64,000 nt of DNA from the NCBI RefSeq assembly GCF_002968285.2, contig NZ_CP134400.1, positions 1,054,001 to 1,118,000 of the forward strand. Direction: 5' to 3'. This document shows positions 37,797-45,941 of the stretch, in pieces (position 1 is the stretch's first letter; each line of letters begins with the position of its first letter). A model generated the notes under the pieces. It searched no databases. It was given only the letters and a program-made list of their open reading frames with translations, and was not told the origin of the DNA. Made by a program: the position numbers and the translations under genes. This DNA is from Mycobacterium sp. ITM-2016-00318. Its GTDB lineage: Bacteria; Actinomycetota; Actinomycetes; Mycobacteriales; Mycobacteriaceae.

Positions 37797-38594
37797 TCAA
37801 CCTCCCGGCTTAGCGGTGACAACGAAGTCGTATGCCGCCAGTGGACCGAGCAACCGCAGGCTGAGTAACTCGCCCCACTCCTCGTTCAGCCGATCCACGA
37901 CATCTTCGAGGTCGGCCTGCCGGTCGACTTCAGCGAGCATCGCGAGGTTCACCGCGTCCCACTCGTGTGTCGGCTCTCGGGAATTCACCTGTTCGACAAC
38001 ACCATCAAGCTCCTCGGCGACCGCGTTGGTGCGCACCTGCCGCTGCTGCTCGAGCACGTTTGCGATGAGCTCACCGAGAGCCATCCGCGAGTTGCGCGAG
38101 GCGTCCTCCGGCTTGTCACGGATGTCGTCACGGAGCTGCGCCGCCTCGCTGTTCTCAGACAGCAGCTGTGAGAGAAAGGCCTTCTCGTCGAAACGGGCCT
38201 TGATGATGTATTCCGCGTGGCCTTCGAGAGCGTTGAGCGCTTCAGCGAACTCATCATGATGGTCGCGCAGGAGCTCCTGGGCCACCGATTCCTCGTCGGT
38301 CATCACGGCACCGAACCGCAGCGGGAGCACTGGTGCGACCCGGGCGGTGCCGTCCAGCAGCCGAGCGTGAGCCTCGAGGTCCTCCGGTCGGCCCAGTGGG
38401 TCTCGCGTGGAAATCGAACTCACGAGCGCACCGACATCTCCTGCCCGGATGATGTCGACCTTGGCCGGCGGCTCGCCCACTCCCTTCGCGTTCTTCTGCA
38501 CCTCGACATCCGCCGGGACCACGCCGTAAACGTAGATGCCGGTGTCATTCTTCGTGCTTTTCGACCGGCTCTTACTGCGTTGTGAGGAAGTCAT
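37797..38594 (-). CDS. gvpF: Gas vesicle protein GvpF/GvpL family
   Basis: 265 residues. After a basic, Ser/Lys-rich start, [14 protein letters not shown] opens the family fold; [40 protein letters not shown] and the C-terminal [18 protein letters not shown] complete it. GvpF contacts GvpA during nucleation. The basic N-terminal 15 residues are extra relative to usual GvpF proteins. Directly coupled to gvpA by a 4-base overlap. Confidence 0.91.
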   Translation of the reverse strand: MTSSQRSKSRSKSTKNDTGIYVYGVVPADVEVQKNAKGVGEPPAKVDIIRAGDVGALVSSISTRDPLGRPEDLEAHARLLDGTARVAPVLPLRFGAVMTDEESVAQELLRDHHDEFAEALNALEGHAEYIIKARFDEKAFLSQLLSENSEAAQLRDDIRDKPEDASRNSRMALGELIANVLEQQRQVRTNAVAEELDGVVEQVNSREPTHEWDAVNLAMLAEVDRQADLEDVVDRLNEEWGELLSLRLLGPLAAYDFVVTAKPGG

Positions 38595-39004
38595 CTGTCC
38601 TCCCGTCGGCTGCGGACCCGTGTCGCTTTCTTGCGTTGCGGCTGTTCCGGATTGAGGATGTCGCCCAGTTTCTCCCCGGCGGCATCGAGCACGCCCTGGG
38701 TCTTGCTCTTGGCGGCACCAGATGTCACGTCGTCCACTAATTCCGGCAGGCCGGCCTTCGGATCCTCCTTGCCGATGTCGAGCCGGTTCACGGCGTCGGC
38801 GAATCGCATGTAGGTATCGACGCTCGCCACCACGACCCGCGCGTCGATGGTCAGCAATTCGATTCCCACGAGCGAGACACGAACGTAGGCGTCAATGACC
38901 AAACCCTTATCCAAGATCGTGTCGACGACGTCGGCCAGGCTGCTCGAACTCGGACCACCGGCGGGTCCACCGCCGCCGCTTGCCGGTTGTATCGCGGTGG
39001 TCAT
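38591..39004 (-). CDS. gvpA: Major gas vesicle protein GvpA with basic C-terminal tail
   Basis: 137 residues. Residues about 20-75 are a close match to the vesicle wall protein: [56 protein letters not shown]. Normal GvpA is about 70 residues; this copy has a 20-residue Gly/Pro-rich N-terminal extension and about 60 extra C-terminal residues ending in a strongly basic stretch ([11 protein letters not shown]). Such tails could change how ribs pack or tether the wall to other proteins. Of the three GvpA-superfamily genes in the operon it is the best GvpA candidate. Confidence 0.9.
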   Translation of the reverse strand: MTTAIQPASGGGGPAGGPSSSSLADVVDTILDKGLVIDAYVRVSLVGIELLTIDARVVVASVDTYMRFADAVNRLDIGKEDPKAGLPELVDDVTSGAAKSKTQGVLDAAGEKLGDILNPEQPQRKKATRVRSRREDR

Positions 39005-40344
39005 GATCGGCCACCCGACTTCGTTGCGGTCCGGCGGCGGGTGCCCGTGCGACTCGAACCGCTTCGGCCAGAAGTGGATCGTGCAGCGCTTCGACTCGAT
39101 CCTGACCCGCTCGACTTGCGGGCCGATGCGGTGCCGCTGGACTTGCGCGCCGGTTTGGTCGCGCTGGACTTGCGCGCCGGTTTGGTCGCGCTGGACTTGC
39201 GGGCCGATGCGGTCCCGCTGGACTTACGGGCCGATGCGGTTGAAGTCGCCTTGCGACCGGATCCGCTGGAGCTACGGGTTGAAGCGCGCCCGTTCGGGCT
39301 ACGACTCGAAGCGGTTGCCCCCGACTTGCGACGAGAAGTTGCGCCGCTCGACTTGCGGCCGGAGTCCGATCGATCAGCCGTGCGACGTTGGCGGCCCCTT
39401 CGCTGCTTGCCGTTCGACGACGGTTGGTCCTCATCGTCGCCCTCGTCGTCCTCGATGTCCTCGTCGGATGACTGTTCCACGACGTCTCCGTCGCGAATCT
39501 CGCCCTCCCAGCCCTCTACCTCATCGGGATGGAGCAATGTGTCCGTCATCAACTGGCGCTGAAAGTGCTTCAGCTCCAAGCGGACACGTCGGCCTTGCGC
39601 CCGCCACAGGTTGCCGGTCTTCTCGAACAGCCCTTGCGGGTGGTACTCGAGGACCACCACGACGCGAGTGAGGTTGGGCGCCAGTTCGTGGAACGTTACG
39701 GCTCCGTCGATGTAGCCCTTGTCCCCCTTCGACCGCCACACGACCCGTTCATTGGGTACCTGCTCGGTGATGGTCGACTCCCAACTGCGGTGTGACAGGA
39801 AGATCTGAGCCTTCCACCGCAACTTCTCGTCGGACACCTGCTCGACCTGTTCGAGCTTTTTCATGTACTTCGGCCATTCGGCGAACTGCGTCCACTGCCG
39901 ATACGTGAGGTCGACAGGCGCCCCGACATCAATGTGCTCGATGATGTTGGTGACCTTGTCCTTCTTGCCGCCCTTGTCTTTGCCCTTCCCGCCCAACAGC
40001 GACCCGGCGGCGTCCTTCACCGATCCGGCGGCGTCCTTCACCTTGTCGCCGACGTTGCCGGCGCCTTTCTTGACCATCGACTTGACCGGCGAGGATACGT
40101 CCTCCACGCCGGTGACCGCCTCGAGCAGGCCCTTACCGCCACCGTTCTCCGCATAGTCGGACAGACGGTCGGTCGCACTTCCCACGCGGCCCGACATCGA
40201 GGACATTGCCCGGTCGGTCACCGTTCCTGCGAGCTGCTGTAGAGCACTCTGCAAGCCTCCCGTTGGCGATGCGCTCTGCGCTGACTTGCTGGCGCGACCG
40301 GCTTGTCGTTTGGCTCCGCTGACCGCTTGTGTCATCGCTCTCAC
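39001..40344 (-). CDS. SRPBCC-domain protein with long basic repeat tail, gvp operon
   Basis: 447 residues in three parts. Residues 1-130: Ala/Gly/Lys-rich helical region with repeated [14 protein letters not shown] segments. Residues about 135-275: an SRPBCC (START-like, polyketide-cyclase-like) domain, [50 protein letters not shown] and [15 protein letters not shown]. Then an acidic patch ([15 protein letters not shown]) and about 150 residues of Arg/Ser/Lys repeats ([18 protein letters not shown]). SRPBCC genes are common beside actinobacterial gvp genes. GTG at 40344 overlaps the previous gene's stop; ATG at 40335 is an alternative. Role unknown. Confidence 0.85.
   Translation of the reverse strand: MRAMTQAVSGAKRQAGRASKSAQSASPTGGLQSALQQLAGTVTDRAMSSMSGRVGSATDRLSDYAENGGGKGLLEAVTGVEDVSSPVKSMVKKGAGNVGDKVKDAAGSVKDAAGSLLGGKGKDKGGKKDKVTNIIEHIDVGAPVDLTYRQWTQFAEWPKYMKKLEQVEQVSDEKLRWKAQIFLSHRSWESTITEQVPNERVVWRSKGDKGYIDGAVTFHELAPNLTRVVVVLEYHPQGLFEKTGNLWRAQGRRVRLELKHFQRQLMTDTLLHPDEVEGWEGEIRDGDVVEQSSDEDIEDDEGDDEDQPSSNGKQRRGRQRRTADRSDSGRKSSGATSRRKSGATASSRSPNGRASTRSSSGSGRKATSTASARKSSGTASARKSSATKPARKSSATKPARKSSGTASARKSSGSGSSRSAARSTSGRSGSSRTGTRRRTATKSGGRS
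39115..39245 (-). repeat. 27-base tandem repeat inside the SRPBCC gene
   Basis: About five copies of a 27-base unit encode 9-residue repeats (SGTASARKS or SATKPARKS). Two central copies are nearly identical. The reading frame is kept, so these are protein repeats and not a CRISPR array. Confidence 0.8.
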
Positions 40345-41066
40345 CGTCCTCGTCGTGTCGTCGAGCGCGCCGCAGTCCGCTTCGTGGCCCGTGTCGATTT
40401 CCTCGGTGTGCTCGATTTCCTTGGTGCGCTCACTCGCCGGGCGGCGCGCCGCCGCGTCACCGGAGGCTCCGGTTCCTCCTCGGGCTCGTCGTCCAGGTCC
40501 TCGTCCTCATCCAGGTCCTGCGCTTCGTCGACATCCTCGTCGTCGATATCCGCTTCGTCTGCCTCGTCGACATCCTCGTCGTCGGCCTCGTCGGCCTCGT
40601 CCTCGAAGTCTTCGTCGACTTCCTCGACGTCCAGAGGTTCTTCGTCTTCGTCTGCTTCGTCCGCCTCGTCATAGGCGTCGTCTTCGTCGTAGTCGTCCGC
40701 AGAACGCTTCCGCCGCCGCTTGCCGCCCAGCAGCCCTCCCACATCGTCGAGGGTGTCGTCGACATCGACCGCTGACGTCACGCCTTGCAGTCGGTCGTTG
40801 AGTGATTCGATCTGGCTGGTCGCTGCCGAGAGCGCCGCAGCCCTGCCGGCGTTGAGCAGCTCACCGCGCAGTTGTTCGGTCAACTGGGTCACATCGGCGT
40901 TCGCACCGAGCGATTTCAGGCCCTGACCGACGAGCGCAGTGGGACTGGTGGGGAACTTTCCGGTGATGCCGGCCGCCGCCAGCATCAGCGCCAACCGCAT
41001 TTTCTTCGTACGGCCCAGCATGTATCCGGCGCCTACCGCAAGCGCTACTTTTCCTCCGTTTGACAT
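40341..41066 (-). CDS. Acidic/basic-tailed membrane-linked protein, first gene of gvp operon
   Basis: 241 residues. It opens with a short hydrophobic region (KVALAVGAGYMLGRTKKMRLALMLAAAG), then a helical segment (LTEQLRGELLNAGRAAALSAATSQIESLNDRLQG), then about 80 residues made almost only of Asp, Glu and Ala, and finally a basic tail (TRRRAARRVSAPRKSS). The acidic block faces a very basic tail in the next gene's product, so the two could bind by charge. The strong AGAAAGGAAG ribosome site supports the start. I do not recognise the family; small membrane proteins of this type precede SRPBCC genes in some actinobacterial gvp clusters. Confidence 0.75.
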   Translation of the reverse strand: MSNGGKVALAVGAGYMLGRTKKMRLALMLAAAGITGKFPTSPTALVGQGLKSLGANADVTQLTEQLRGELLNAGRAAALSAATSQIESLNDRLQGVTSAVDVDDTLDDVGGLLGGKRRRKRSADDYDEDDAYDEADEADEDEEPLDVEEVDEDFEDEADEADDEDVDEADEADIDDEDVDEAQDLDEDEDLDDEPEEEPEPPVTRRRAARRVSAPRKSSTPRKSTRATKRTAARSTTRRGR

Positions 41067-41164
41067 TTTGGCTTCCTTTCTGCCCGTTGCACCCGTGTAG
41101 TTCAGCGGGTCGAGGCCTGAGAATCCGTTGTTAGATCCCCGCCTCTAATACGCATATCGGCGGG

Positions 41165-41190
41165 CTACCCACTCGTCCATTAATTGAACC
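41165..41190 (-). promoter_or_regulatory. SigF-like promoter of the gvp operon
   Basis: Minus strand GGTT (41187-41190), 16 bases, then GGGTAG (41165-41170). This fits the SigF pattern GTTN-N15..17-GGGTA with one weaker position in each element. A start near 41158 would leave a leader of about 90 bases before the first gvp gene. Confidence 0.5.
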
Positions 41191-42236
41191 AGGAGCGATT
41201 TAAGGGTCATATAAACCGAGGCACGGCCAGCCCATGATGAATTCATCCGATCTAGAAGGAGTTCGCTAATCAAGGCAGGACAAACGGTTGGGCACGGCAT
41301 ACATGCGATCTGACGATTGCTAGAGTGCGCTCCGCAGGAAGGAGCGCTTAAACCTACGGCGTGGTAGCTAAACTCGTTGCCCTGTTTAATTAATCTCGTC
41401 TTTGAGGAAGTCTCAAATGATGGAAGATAATGTTCAAGATCGTTTGAGGTTAGATATTGCGCACGAACGAAGAATTTATCTTTGCAGTCGGAATGGCCGG
41501 TTTGCATCCTCTCTGCTTTCTCCCTCCATTGCTGCCATGATCTTGTCCGCCGGCGTCCCCATAGGCCTTGGCCCACAATTTCCACAGCGGCACGTGATGG
41601 CCGGGTCGCTGCTTTGGATTTAACGGGCAATATCCTCACCGTCAATTCCTGCGCGGGATAGATGTCGGTGAGGCGGTCGAACCAACCACCTTCGGCTCGA
41701 CGGAGTCCACGACGAATTCAGCTGTGTCACAAGTAATTAGAGCTGAAGTCCCAGATGTCTGACGGCACCGCAGGGCCTGGCGGGCGGATCGATGCCTTCG
41801 TCGCTTGGTGCGTCGACCGGTCGTTTGCAGCGCCCACGAGACTGTTGCCGGCCCAAGAGTTCTGACGGGATCGACCAAATGTGATCGAGGCCACATTCGC
41901 ACTCGAAGAACGTTCTGGAACCGGTTGCGAAACTTTGCGGAGCGTCCGGGTCGGCGAACTCCTTGCCTGCTCGACCTAAGCTCGTGGCCTGCGTCGACGC
42001 GCTATCTGCACCGCGACGATTAATAGCTCATTGGGTAAATTGTCCCGAGCCTGCTGCGTGTCGGATGCCTGGGTGGAACGTGTTCTCATCGGCAAACCAG
42101 ACCACCACACAAGGGTGCTGAGTGCTGTGCAGACGGTTGCCGTACGGGCCTGCAGATGTTTTGACGCTGACGTCAATGGAAACCCATTGTGGCAGAGGCT
42201 CACACAAGTGAAGCCCACATACAGAGGGAGCGCGAG
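41191..42236. other. AT-rich gene-poor region between gvp operon and csbD
   Basis: About 1 kb with clearly lower GC than the flanks, especially 41140-41660. The longest open frame (minus strand, 41145-41645, 166 codons) has no recognisable motif, has mixed codon use and would overlap the gvp promoter, so I do not call it. No tRNA, transposase or integrase remnant is evident. It could be decayed foreign DNA or a regulatory region. Confidence 0.5.
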
Positions 42237-42410
42237 ATGGGCAACGTCGACAAGGCCAAGAACGTCACGCAGAAGGTCTCTGGCAAGGCCAAGCAGACCG
42301 CTGGGCGCGCAACCGGCAACCAGCGCATGGAAGACGAGGGCAGCGCCGACCAAGCGAAGGCGGGGGCCAAGCAACGAGGCGAGAAGGCGAAGGACGTCTT
42401 CCGCAAGTAG
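42237..42410 (+). CDS. CsbD-family stress protein
   Basis: 57 residues: MGNVDKAKNVTQKVSGKAKQTAGRATGNQRMEDEGSADQAK, the Gly/Ala/Lys-rich hydrophilic CsbD family, usually induced by general stress sigma factors. AGAGGGAG precedes the chosen ATG; an in-frame GTG at 42189 would add 16 residues. I looked for a SigF promoter upstream and found no good match. Confidence 0.85.
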   Translation: MGNVDKAKNVTQKVSGKAKQTAGRATGNQRMEDEGSADQAKAGAKQRGEKAKDVFRK

Positions 42411-42463
42411 CGTCGAACAGTTTCGAGCAGGCGACGGCCGCGTACTCGCGGCCGTCGTCGCTG

Positions 42464-42778
42464 TCAGGCGATCTGCTTGCGCATCTTTCGGGCGGCCTTG
42501 CGGGTTTGTTTGGTGGTGTCGCCCAGCGCGTCCGATGCCGAGCTCCTGAGCTTGCGGTCCCTCTTCTTCGCGGCCTTGCCGAGCTCATTGACCGGATGCG
42601 CCAGCGCACGAGGAAGCATCAGCTGCATGGCATGGCGGTAAAGACGCCCGGCAGTTTTCAGCAGCGGGATGCCCACTGGAAGCAGGATGACGGTGACGCA
42701 GAGAACCACACCGACAAGCCCAAGAAGGGAAGCGACGATCCACAGTCCCGCGCCGCCAACTCCACGTAGCAGACGCAT
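42464..42778 (-). CDS. Small membrane protein with basic tail (paralogue 1)
   Basis: 104 residues. One long or two short hydrophobic segments (GLWIVASLLGLVGVVLCVTVILLPVGIPLLKTAGRLY) are followed by a basic cytoplasmic tail (AAKKRDRKLRSS; KQTRKAARKMRKQIA). The LCxTxxLxPxGIPxxK pattern is shared with the next gene upstream, so they are tandem paralogues in one operon with 15 bases between them. Function unknown. Confidence 0.75.
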   Translation of the reverse strand: MRLLRGVGGAGLWIVASLLGLVGVVLCVTVILLPVGIPLLKTAGRLYRHAMQLMLPRALAHPVNELGKAAKKRDRKLRSSASDALGDTTKQTRKAARKMRKQIA

Positions 42779-42793
42779 GATTGGCCTCCTTCG

Positions 42794-43000
42794 TCAGGAG
42801 AGATGCATCAGGTCGCCGGACAGACCGAGCAGACGCCGCCCCAGTTTCATCACCGGTATCCCAAGTGGAATCAGCAGGATGGTCAGGCACAGCACAAGGC
42901 CCACGACCCAGACCAACGAGGCGACGATTCCCAGGACAACACCGGCCACTGCGCCGAGGATGCCCAACGCCACACCGAGCAGACCGTTCAACGCTCGCAT
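42794..43000 (-). CDS. Small membrane protein (paralogue 2)
   Basis: 68 residues, nearly all hydrophobic: LLGVALGILGAVAGVVLGIVASLVWVVGLVLCLTILLIPLGIPVMKLGRRLLG. It shares the LCxTxxLxPxGIPxxK pattern with its downstream paralogue but lacks the basic tail. A perfect AAAAGGAGG ribosome site fixes the start. A SigF-type promoter lies 27 bases upstream, so this pair is probably stress-induced. Confidence 0.78.
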   Translation of the reverse strand: MRALNGLLGVALGILGAVAGVVLGIVASLVWVVGLVLCLTILLIPLGIPVMKLGRRLLGLSGDLMHLS

Positions 43001-43026
43001 GATGACCTCCTTTTCATAAGAGGGAA

Positions 43027-43052
43027 ATACCCCGCACAGAAGATAATTAACC
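43027..43052 (-). promoter_or_regulatory. SigF-type promoter of the small membrane-protein operon
   Basis: Minus strand GGTT (43049-43052), 16 bases, then GGGTAT (43027-43032), a strong SigF match. It faces away from the patatin gene promoter, which starts about 15 bases to the right. Confidence 0.66.
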
Positions 43053-43066
43053 CGTTCGTCAGACGC

Positions 43067-43096
43067 TTGGGATCTTTTCTGTTGGTTGGGTATACG
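43067..43096 (+). promoter_or_regulatory. Promoter candidate for a leaderless patatin transcript
   Basis: TTGGGA (43067-43072) and TATACG (43091-43096) are 18 bases apart. The expected start falls at about 43103, the A of the patatin ATG, and no ribosome site is visible, so the mRNA may be leaderless, which is common in mycobacteria. Confidence 0.45.
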
Positions 43097-43102
43097 CCGA
43101 CA

Positions 43103-43930
43103 ATGACGTGCAACGCCTTCGTCTTGGGCGGGGGCGGCGTGTTGGGAGCCGCCGAGGTCGGAATGGCGCGTGCGCTGTTGGAGGCCGGAGTGCGGCCAGA
43201 CCTGATTTGCGGCACCTCCGTCGGTGCGATCAACGGCGCGGCCCTCGCCGCCGATCCCACCCCTCAAGGGGCGCAGCGGCTGTTGACGATGTGGCGCGAA
43301 CTCGGTGGCGGCGGCGTGCTCGACGGGTCGTTGGTCAGTGGGATCGGTCGCCTCGTGTCGCATCGAACCGCGTTGCACGGCAACGCGAAGCTGCGACACG
43401 TGTTGCACGACGGCTTGCCGGTGAAAAGGTTCGAGGATCTCGCCGTCCCGTTCGAGTGTGTTGCTGCCAGCATCGAACGCGCCCGCGAAAAATGGTTCAG
43501 CAGCGGAGATCTGGTTGAACCGGTGCTGGCGTCCTGTGCGCTGCCCGGCGTCTTCCCGCCGGTGCGGATCGGTGGGGAGCACTATTACGACGGCGGCCTT
43601 GTCAACAGCATCCCGCTGGACCGGGCAGTGACGGGTGGCGCGGACACCATTTGGGTTTTACACGTCGGACGCGTGGAAGAAGACCTTGCCGCACCACGGT
43701 TCCTGTGGGAGGTCGGGTTCGTCGCATTCGAGATCTCGCGGAGGCATCGATTCTTCAGTGATCTCGAACGGGTGAGCTCGCAGGTGACCGTTCATGTACT
43801 TCCGACAGGGTTGCCGCGGCGTCCCTCCTCGACGTGGTCGAACTTGCGATACCGCGATGCGCGCCGTATCGCCGGACGCGCTGAACTGGCGTATTGCGCC
43901 ACCCTCGAATATCTCGAGGCACAACGATGA
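43103..43930 (+). CDS. Patatin-like phospholipase
   Basis: 275 residues. Seen: the oxyanion loop LGGGGVLGAAEVGM, the nucleophile elbow GTSVGAING with the catalytic Ser, and the dyad Asp in YYDGGLVNSIPLDRA. Patatins hydrolyse acyl esters of phospholipids and other lipids. It overlaps the start of an acyltransferase gene by 4 bases, so the pair could remodel lipids (removal and re-addition of acyl groups). No signal peptide. Confidence 0.92.
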   Translation: MTCNAFVLGGGGVLGAAEVGMARALLEAGVRPDLICGTSVGAINGAALAADPTPQGAQRLLTMWRELGGGGVLDGSLVSGIGRLVSHRTALHGNAKLRHVLHDGLPVKRFEDLAVPFECVAASIERAREKWFSSGDLVEPVLASCALPGVFPPVRIGGEHYYDGGLVNSIPLDRAVTGGADTIWVLHVGRVEEDLAAPRFLWEVGFVAFEISRRHRFFSDLERVSSQVTVHVLPTGLPRRPSSTWSNLRYRDARRIAGRAELAYCATLEYLEAQR

Positions 43931-44868
43931 CCGCATTGCGCCGGGCGATCACCATGCCGCTGATGGCCATTGTGATGGTGTCCTTGCTTGCGCTTGGTCC
44001 GGTGTTGCTGCTCGGGTCAGGTGTGGTCGCGATCGCGGTGCGATCAAGTCGACCCCCGCGCACCGTCGCCTTGACGATGGCGTACGCATTGATTGAATTG
44101 CGCGCAATGACGCAGGTGCTGCGCGGGAACCGTGATTGCGACCAGATGGTGCACGATTTCTTGGTTTCCGCTGAGGTCGCCGTCCGCCGGATCCTAGACG
44201 TGGAGGTCGTCCTCGAGCCGGGCTCGGCCACGCCGGACGCGACGCCGCGCGACGTGCCGCTGATCGTTCTGTCCCGACATTGCGGCCCCGGGGACAGCGT
44301 CCTCGTCGCCTGGTTGTTGGCCATCCGGTACAGGATGCAGTTGAGGGTGGTGCTCAAGGCGGTTCTTCGGTGTGAGCCTCTACTCGATCTGGCCGGCGAT
44401 TGGGGTTGCCTGTGCTTCCTCGCAAGGGGTGATCGGGCACGCACACAGATTCGTCTACTGGCGGAATCCCTGACGGGCGGCCAGGCGATGCTGTTGTTTC
44501 CGGAGGGCGCCAACTTCAGTTGGCCGCGATGGCGCGACGCGATTCACAGACTGCGATCGACCGGCAACCTGCGGGCGGCGGGCAGAGCCCTGAGGCAGTC
44601 CCACACACTGCCGCCGCGCAGTGGCGGCGCTGCGGCTGCGGTAGCAGGCGCGCCGAACGCCAACTTGCTCGTGCTGACTCACAACGGCTTCTGTGCCGAC
44701 GGCCGCGCCCGCCCTTGGTGGCAACTTCCAGTTCACCGGCAACTGCTTGTTCGCACCGTCGTGGTGCCGGCCATTGAGGTGCCACCGCCGCAGGAACTGG
44801 CACGCTGGCTGGATCGCACCTGGACTCGGGTCGATACCTGGGTCGCCGCGCACGCCGAGCAGCCGTGA
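43927..44868 (+). CDS. PlsC-type membrane acyltransferase
   Basis: 313 residues. Begins with a membrane segment (MPLMAIVMVSLLALGPVLLLGSGVVAIAV). The lysophosphatidic acid acyltransferase blocks are visible: HCGPGDS (block I, HxxxxD) and LFPEGANFSWPR (block III). It should move an acyl chain to a lysophospholipid or related acceptor at the membrane. Translationally coupled to the patatin gene (ATGA), which supports lipid remodelling. Confidence 0.87.
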   Translation: MTALRRAITMPLMAIVMVSLLALGPVLLLGSGVVAIAVRSSRPPRTVALTMAYALIELRAMTQVLRGNRDCDQMVHDFLVSAEVAVRRILDVEVVLEPGSATPDATPRDVPLIVLSRHCGPGDSVLVAWLLAIRYRMQLRVVLKAVLRCEPLLDLAGDWGCLCFLARGDRARTQIRLLAESLTGGQAMLLFPEGANFSWPRWRDAIHRLRSTGNLRAAGRALRQSHTLPPRSGGAAAAVAGAPNANLLVLTHNGFCADGRARPWWQLPVHRQLLVRTVVVPAIEVPPPQELARWLDRTWTRVDTWVAAHAEQP

Positions 44869-44890
44869 ACGTCGTGGGCGTTGTTAGGAG

Positions 44891-45790
44891 TCAGCGTTTG
44901 ATGGCTGTCACGTAGCTGAAGTCGGTGAAGAAGCCCAGCGCGTCGTCCTCCGGGAACTCGAAACGGTTGGCGGCGTAGGCATCCTGCATACCTTGCGCCG
45001 AAACGTCCCAGCCGTGGCCGGTGAGAAAGTCCAGAACATCACTGCGCTCGCCGTGGTAGATGAGATCGCCCATCTCGAAGTCGTGCCCGTATGTCTTCAG
45101 CCGGTCGGTGATCTCCTTGGCCCGACCATCGGAGAACATGGACACGTCCGGAATGTGTTCGGTGGCGACTCGGCTGCCCGCCGCGCTGAGCTCGGTGATC
45201 CTGTCGAACAGCAGGTCTTGCGCCTCGGGCGGCAGATAGATCAACAGGCCCTCGGCCCTCCACGCGGTCGGCCGGCCGGGGTCGAACCCGTTGTCCAGCA
45301 ATGCCTTCGGCCAGTCCTCACGCAGATCGATGGCGACGGTGCGTCGATCCGCCGTCGGATGTGCGCCCAAGTCGGCCAGGGTGCGCGATTTGAACTCGAT
45401 CACCTCCGGCTGATCGACCTCGTAGAGGACGGTCCCGTCCGGCCACGGCAGCCGGTAGGCGCGCGCGTCCAGCCCTGACGCCAGAATGACCGCCTGCCGC
45501 ACGCCTGCGTCGACGGCATCGGTGAACAGCCCGTCGAAGTGCCGGGTGCGTACCGCCATACCTTCGGCGGCGCGTCGCCGGTTGAACCGGGGATCGACGT
45601 CCTCGAAGTCGAATTCGCCGTCGAGGGCGCGGCTGAAGAAGTCGAGCCCGACGGCGCGCACCAACGGCTCGGCGTACGGATCGTCGATCAGGCCCTCGCG
45701 GTCGGCCAGCACCCGCTGCGCGGCCACCATGGTGGCGGTGGCGCCGACGCTGGACGCCAGGTCCCACGAGTCGTTGTCAGTGCGGGCCAT
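44891..45790 (-). CDS. SAM-dependent methyltransferase, mycobacterial tandem family, copy 1
   Basis: 299 residues of the leucine-carboxyl-methyltransferase-like family expanded in mycobacteria (TIGR00027 type). Seen: [40 protein letters not shown] at the start, the SAM-binding [36 protein letters not shown], and the [20 protein letters not shown] block. Substrate unknown. M. tuberculosis has homologues (Rv0725c, Rv0726c, Rv0731c) at the same place upstream of secY. Copy 1 lies furthest from secY. Confidence 0.9.
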   Translation of the reverse strand: MARTDNDSWDLASSVGATATMVAAQRVLADREGLIDDPYAEPLVRAVGLDFFSRALDGEFDFEDVDPRFNRRRAAEGMAVRTRHFDGLFTDAVDAGVRQAVILASGLDARAYRLPWPDGTVLYEVDQPEVIEFKSRTLADLGAHPTADRRTVAIDLREDWPKALLDNGFDPGRPTAWRAEGLLIYLPPEAQDLLFDRITELSAAGSRVATEHIPDVSMFSDGRAKEITDRLKTYGHDFEMGDLIYHGERSDVLDFLTGHGWDVSAQGMQDAYAANRFEFPEDDALGFFTDFSYVTAIKR

Positions 45791-45799
45791 GGTGCTCCT

Positions 45800-45934
45800 C
45801 TACAGAATCGCCGTGAGGTATCCGGAGTCGCCGATGAGGTCGAGGAAGGCAACCGCCCGCGACGCCGCGACCGCGGTCGCGGTGGCGCCCACGCTCGAGG
45901 CGAGACCCCAGCTGTCGTTGTCTGTCCGTGCCAT
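45800..45934 (-). pseudogene. Collapsed remnant of a fourth methyltransferase copy
   Basis: A 44-residue open frame, start and ribosome site (GTAGGAC) intact. Residues 1-29 ([22 protein letters not shown]...) match the paralogues' N-terminus, then it jumps to FLDLIGDSGYLTAIL, which resembles their extreme C-terminus ([13 protein letters not shown] in copy 1). About 250 codons between these ends have been deleted, probably in frame. The SAM-binding core is absent, so it cannot be an active enzyme. Confidence 0.78.
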
Positions 45935-45941
45935 TGACGTC

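Noticed and set aside
39115-39245. Regularly spaced repeats considered as a CRISPR array
   Set aside because: The 27-base units are contiguous, without unique spacers, and keep an open reading frame for Arg/Ser repeats.
41145-41645. 166-codon frame in the AT-rich region
   Set aside because: No motif, weak start context and overlap with the likely gvp promoter; kept only as a note on the region.
42033-42038. GGGTAA as a SigF -10 for csbD
   Set aside because: No GTTT-like -35 at 15-17 bases upstream and about 200 bases from the gene.
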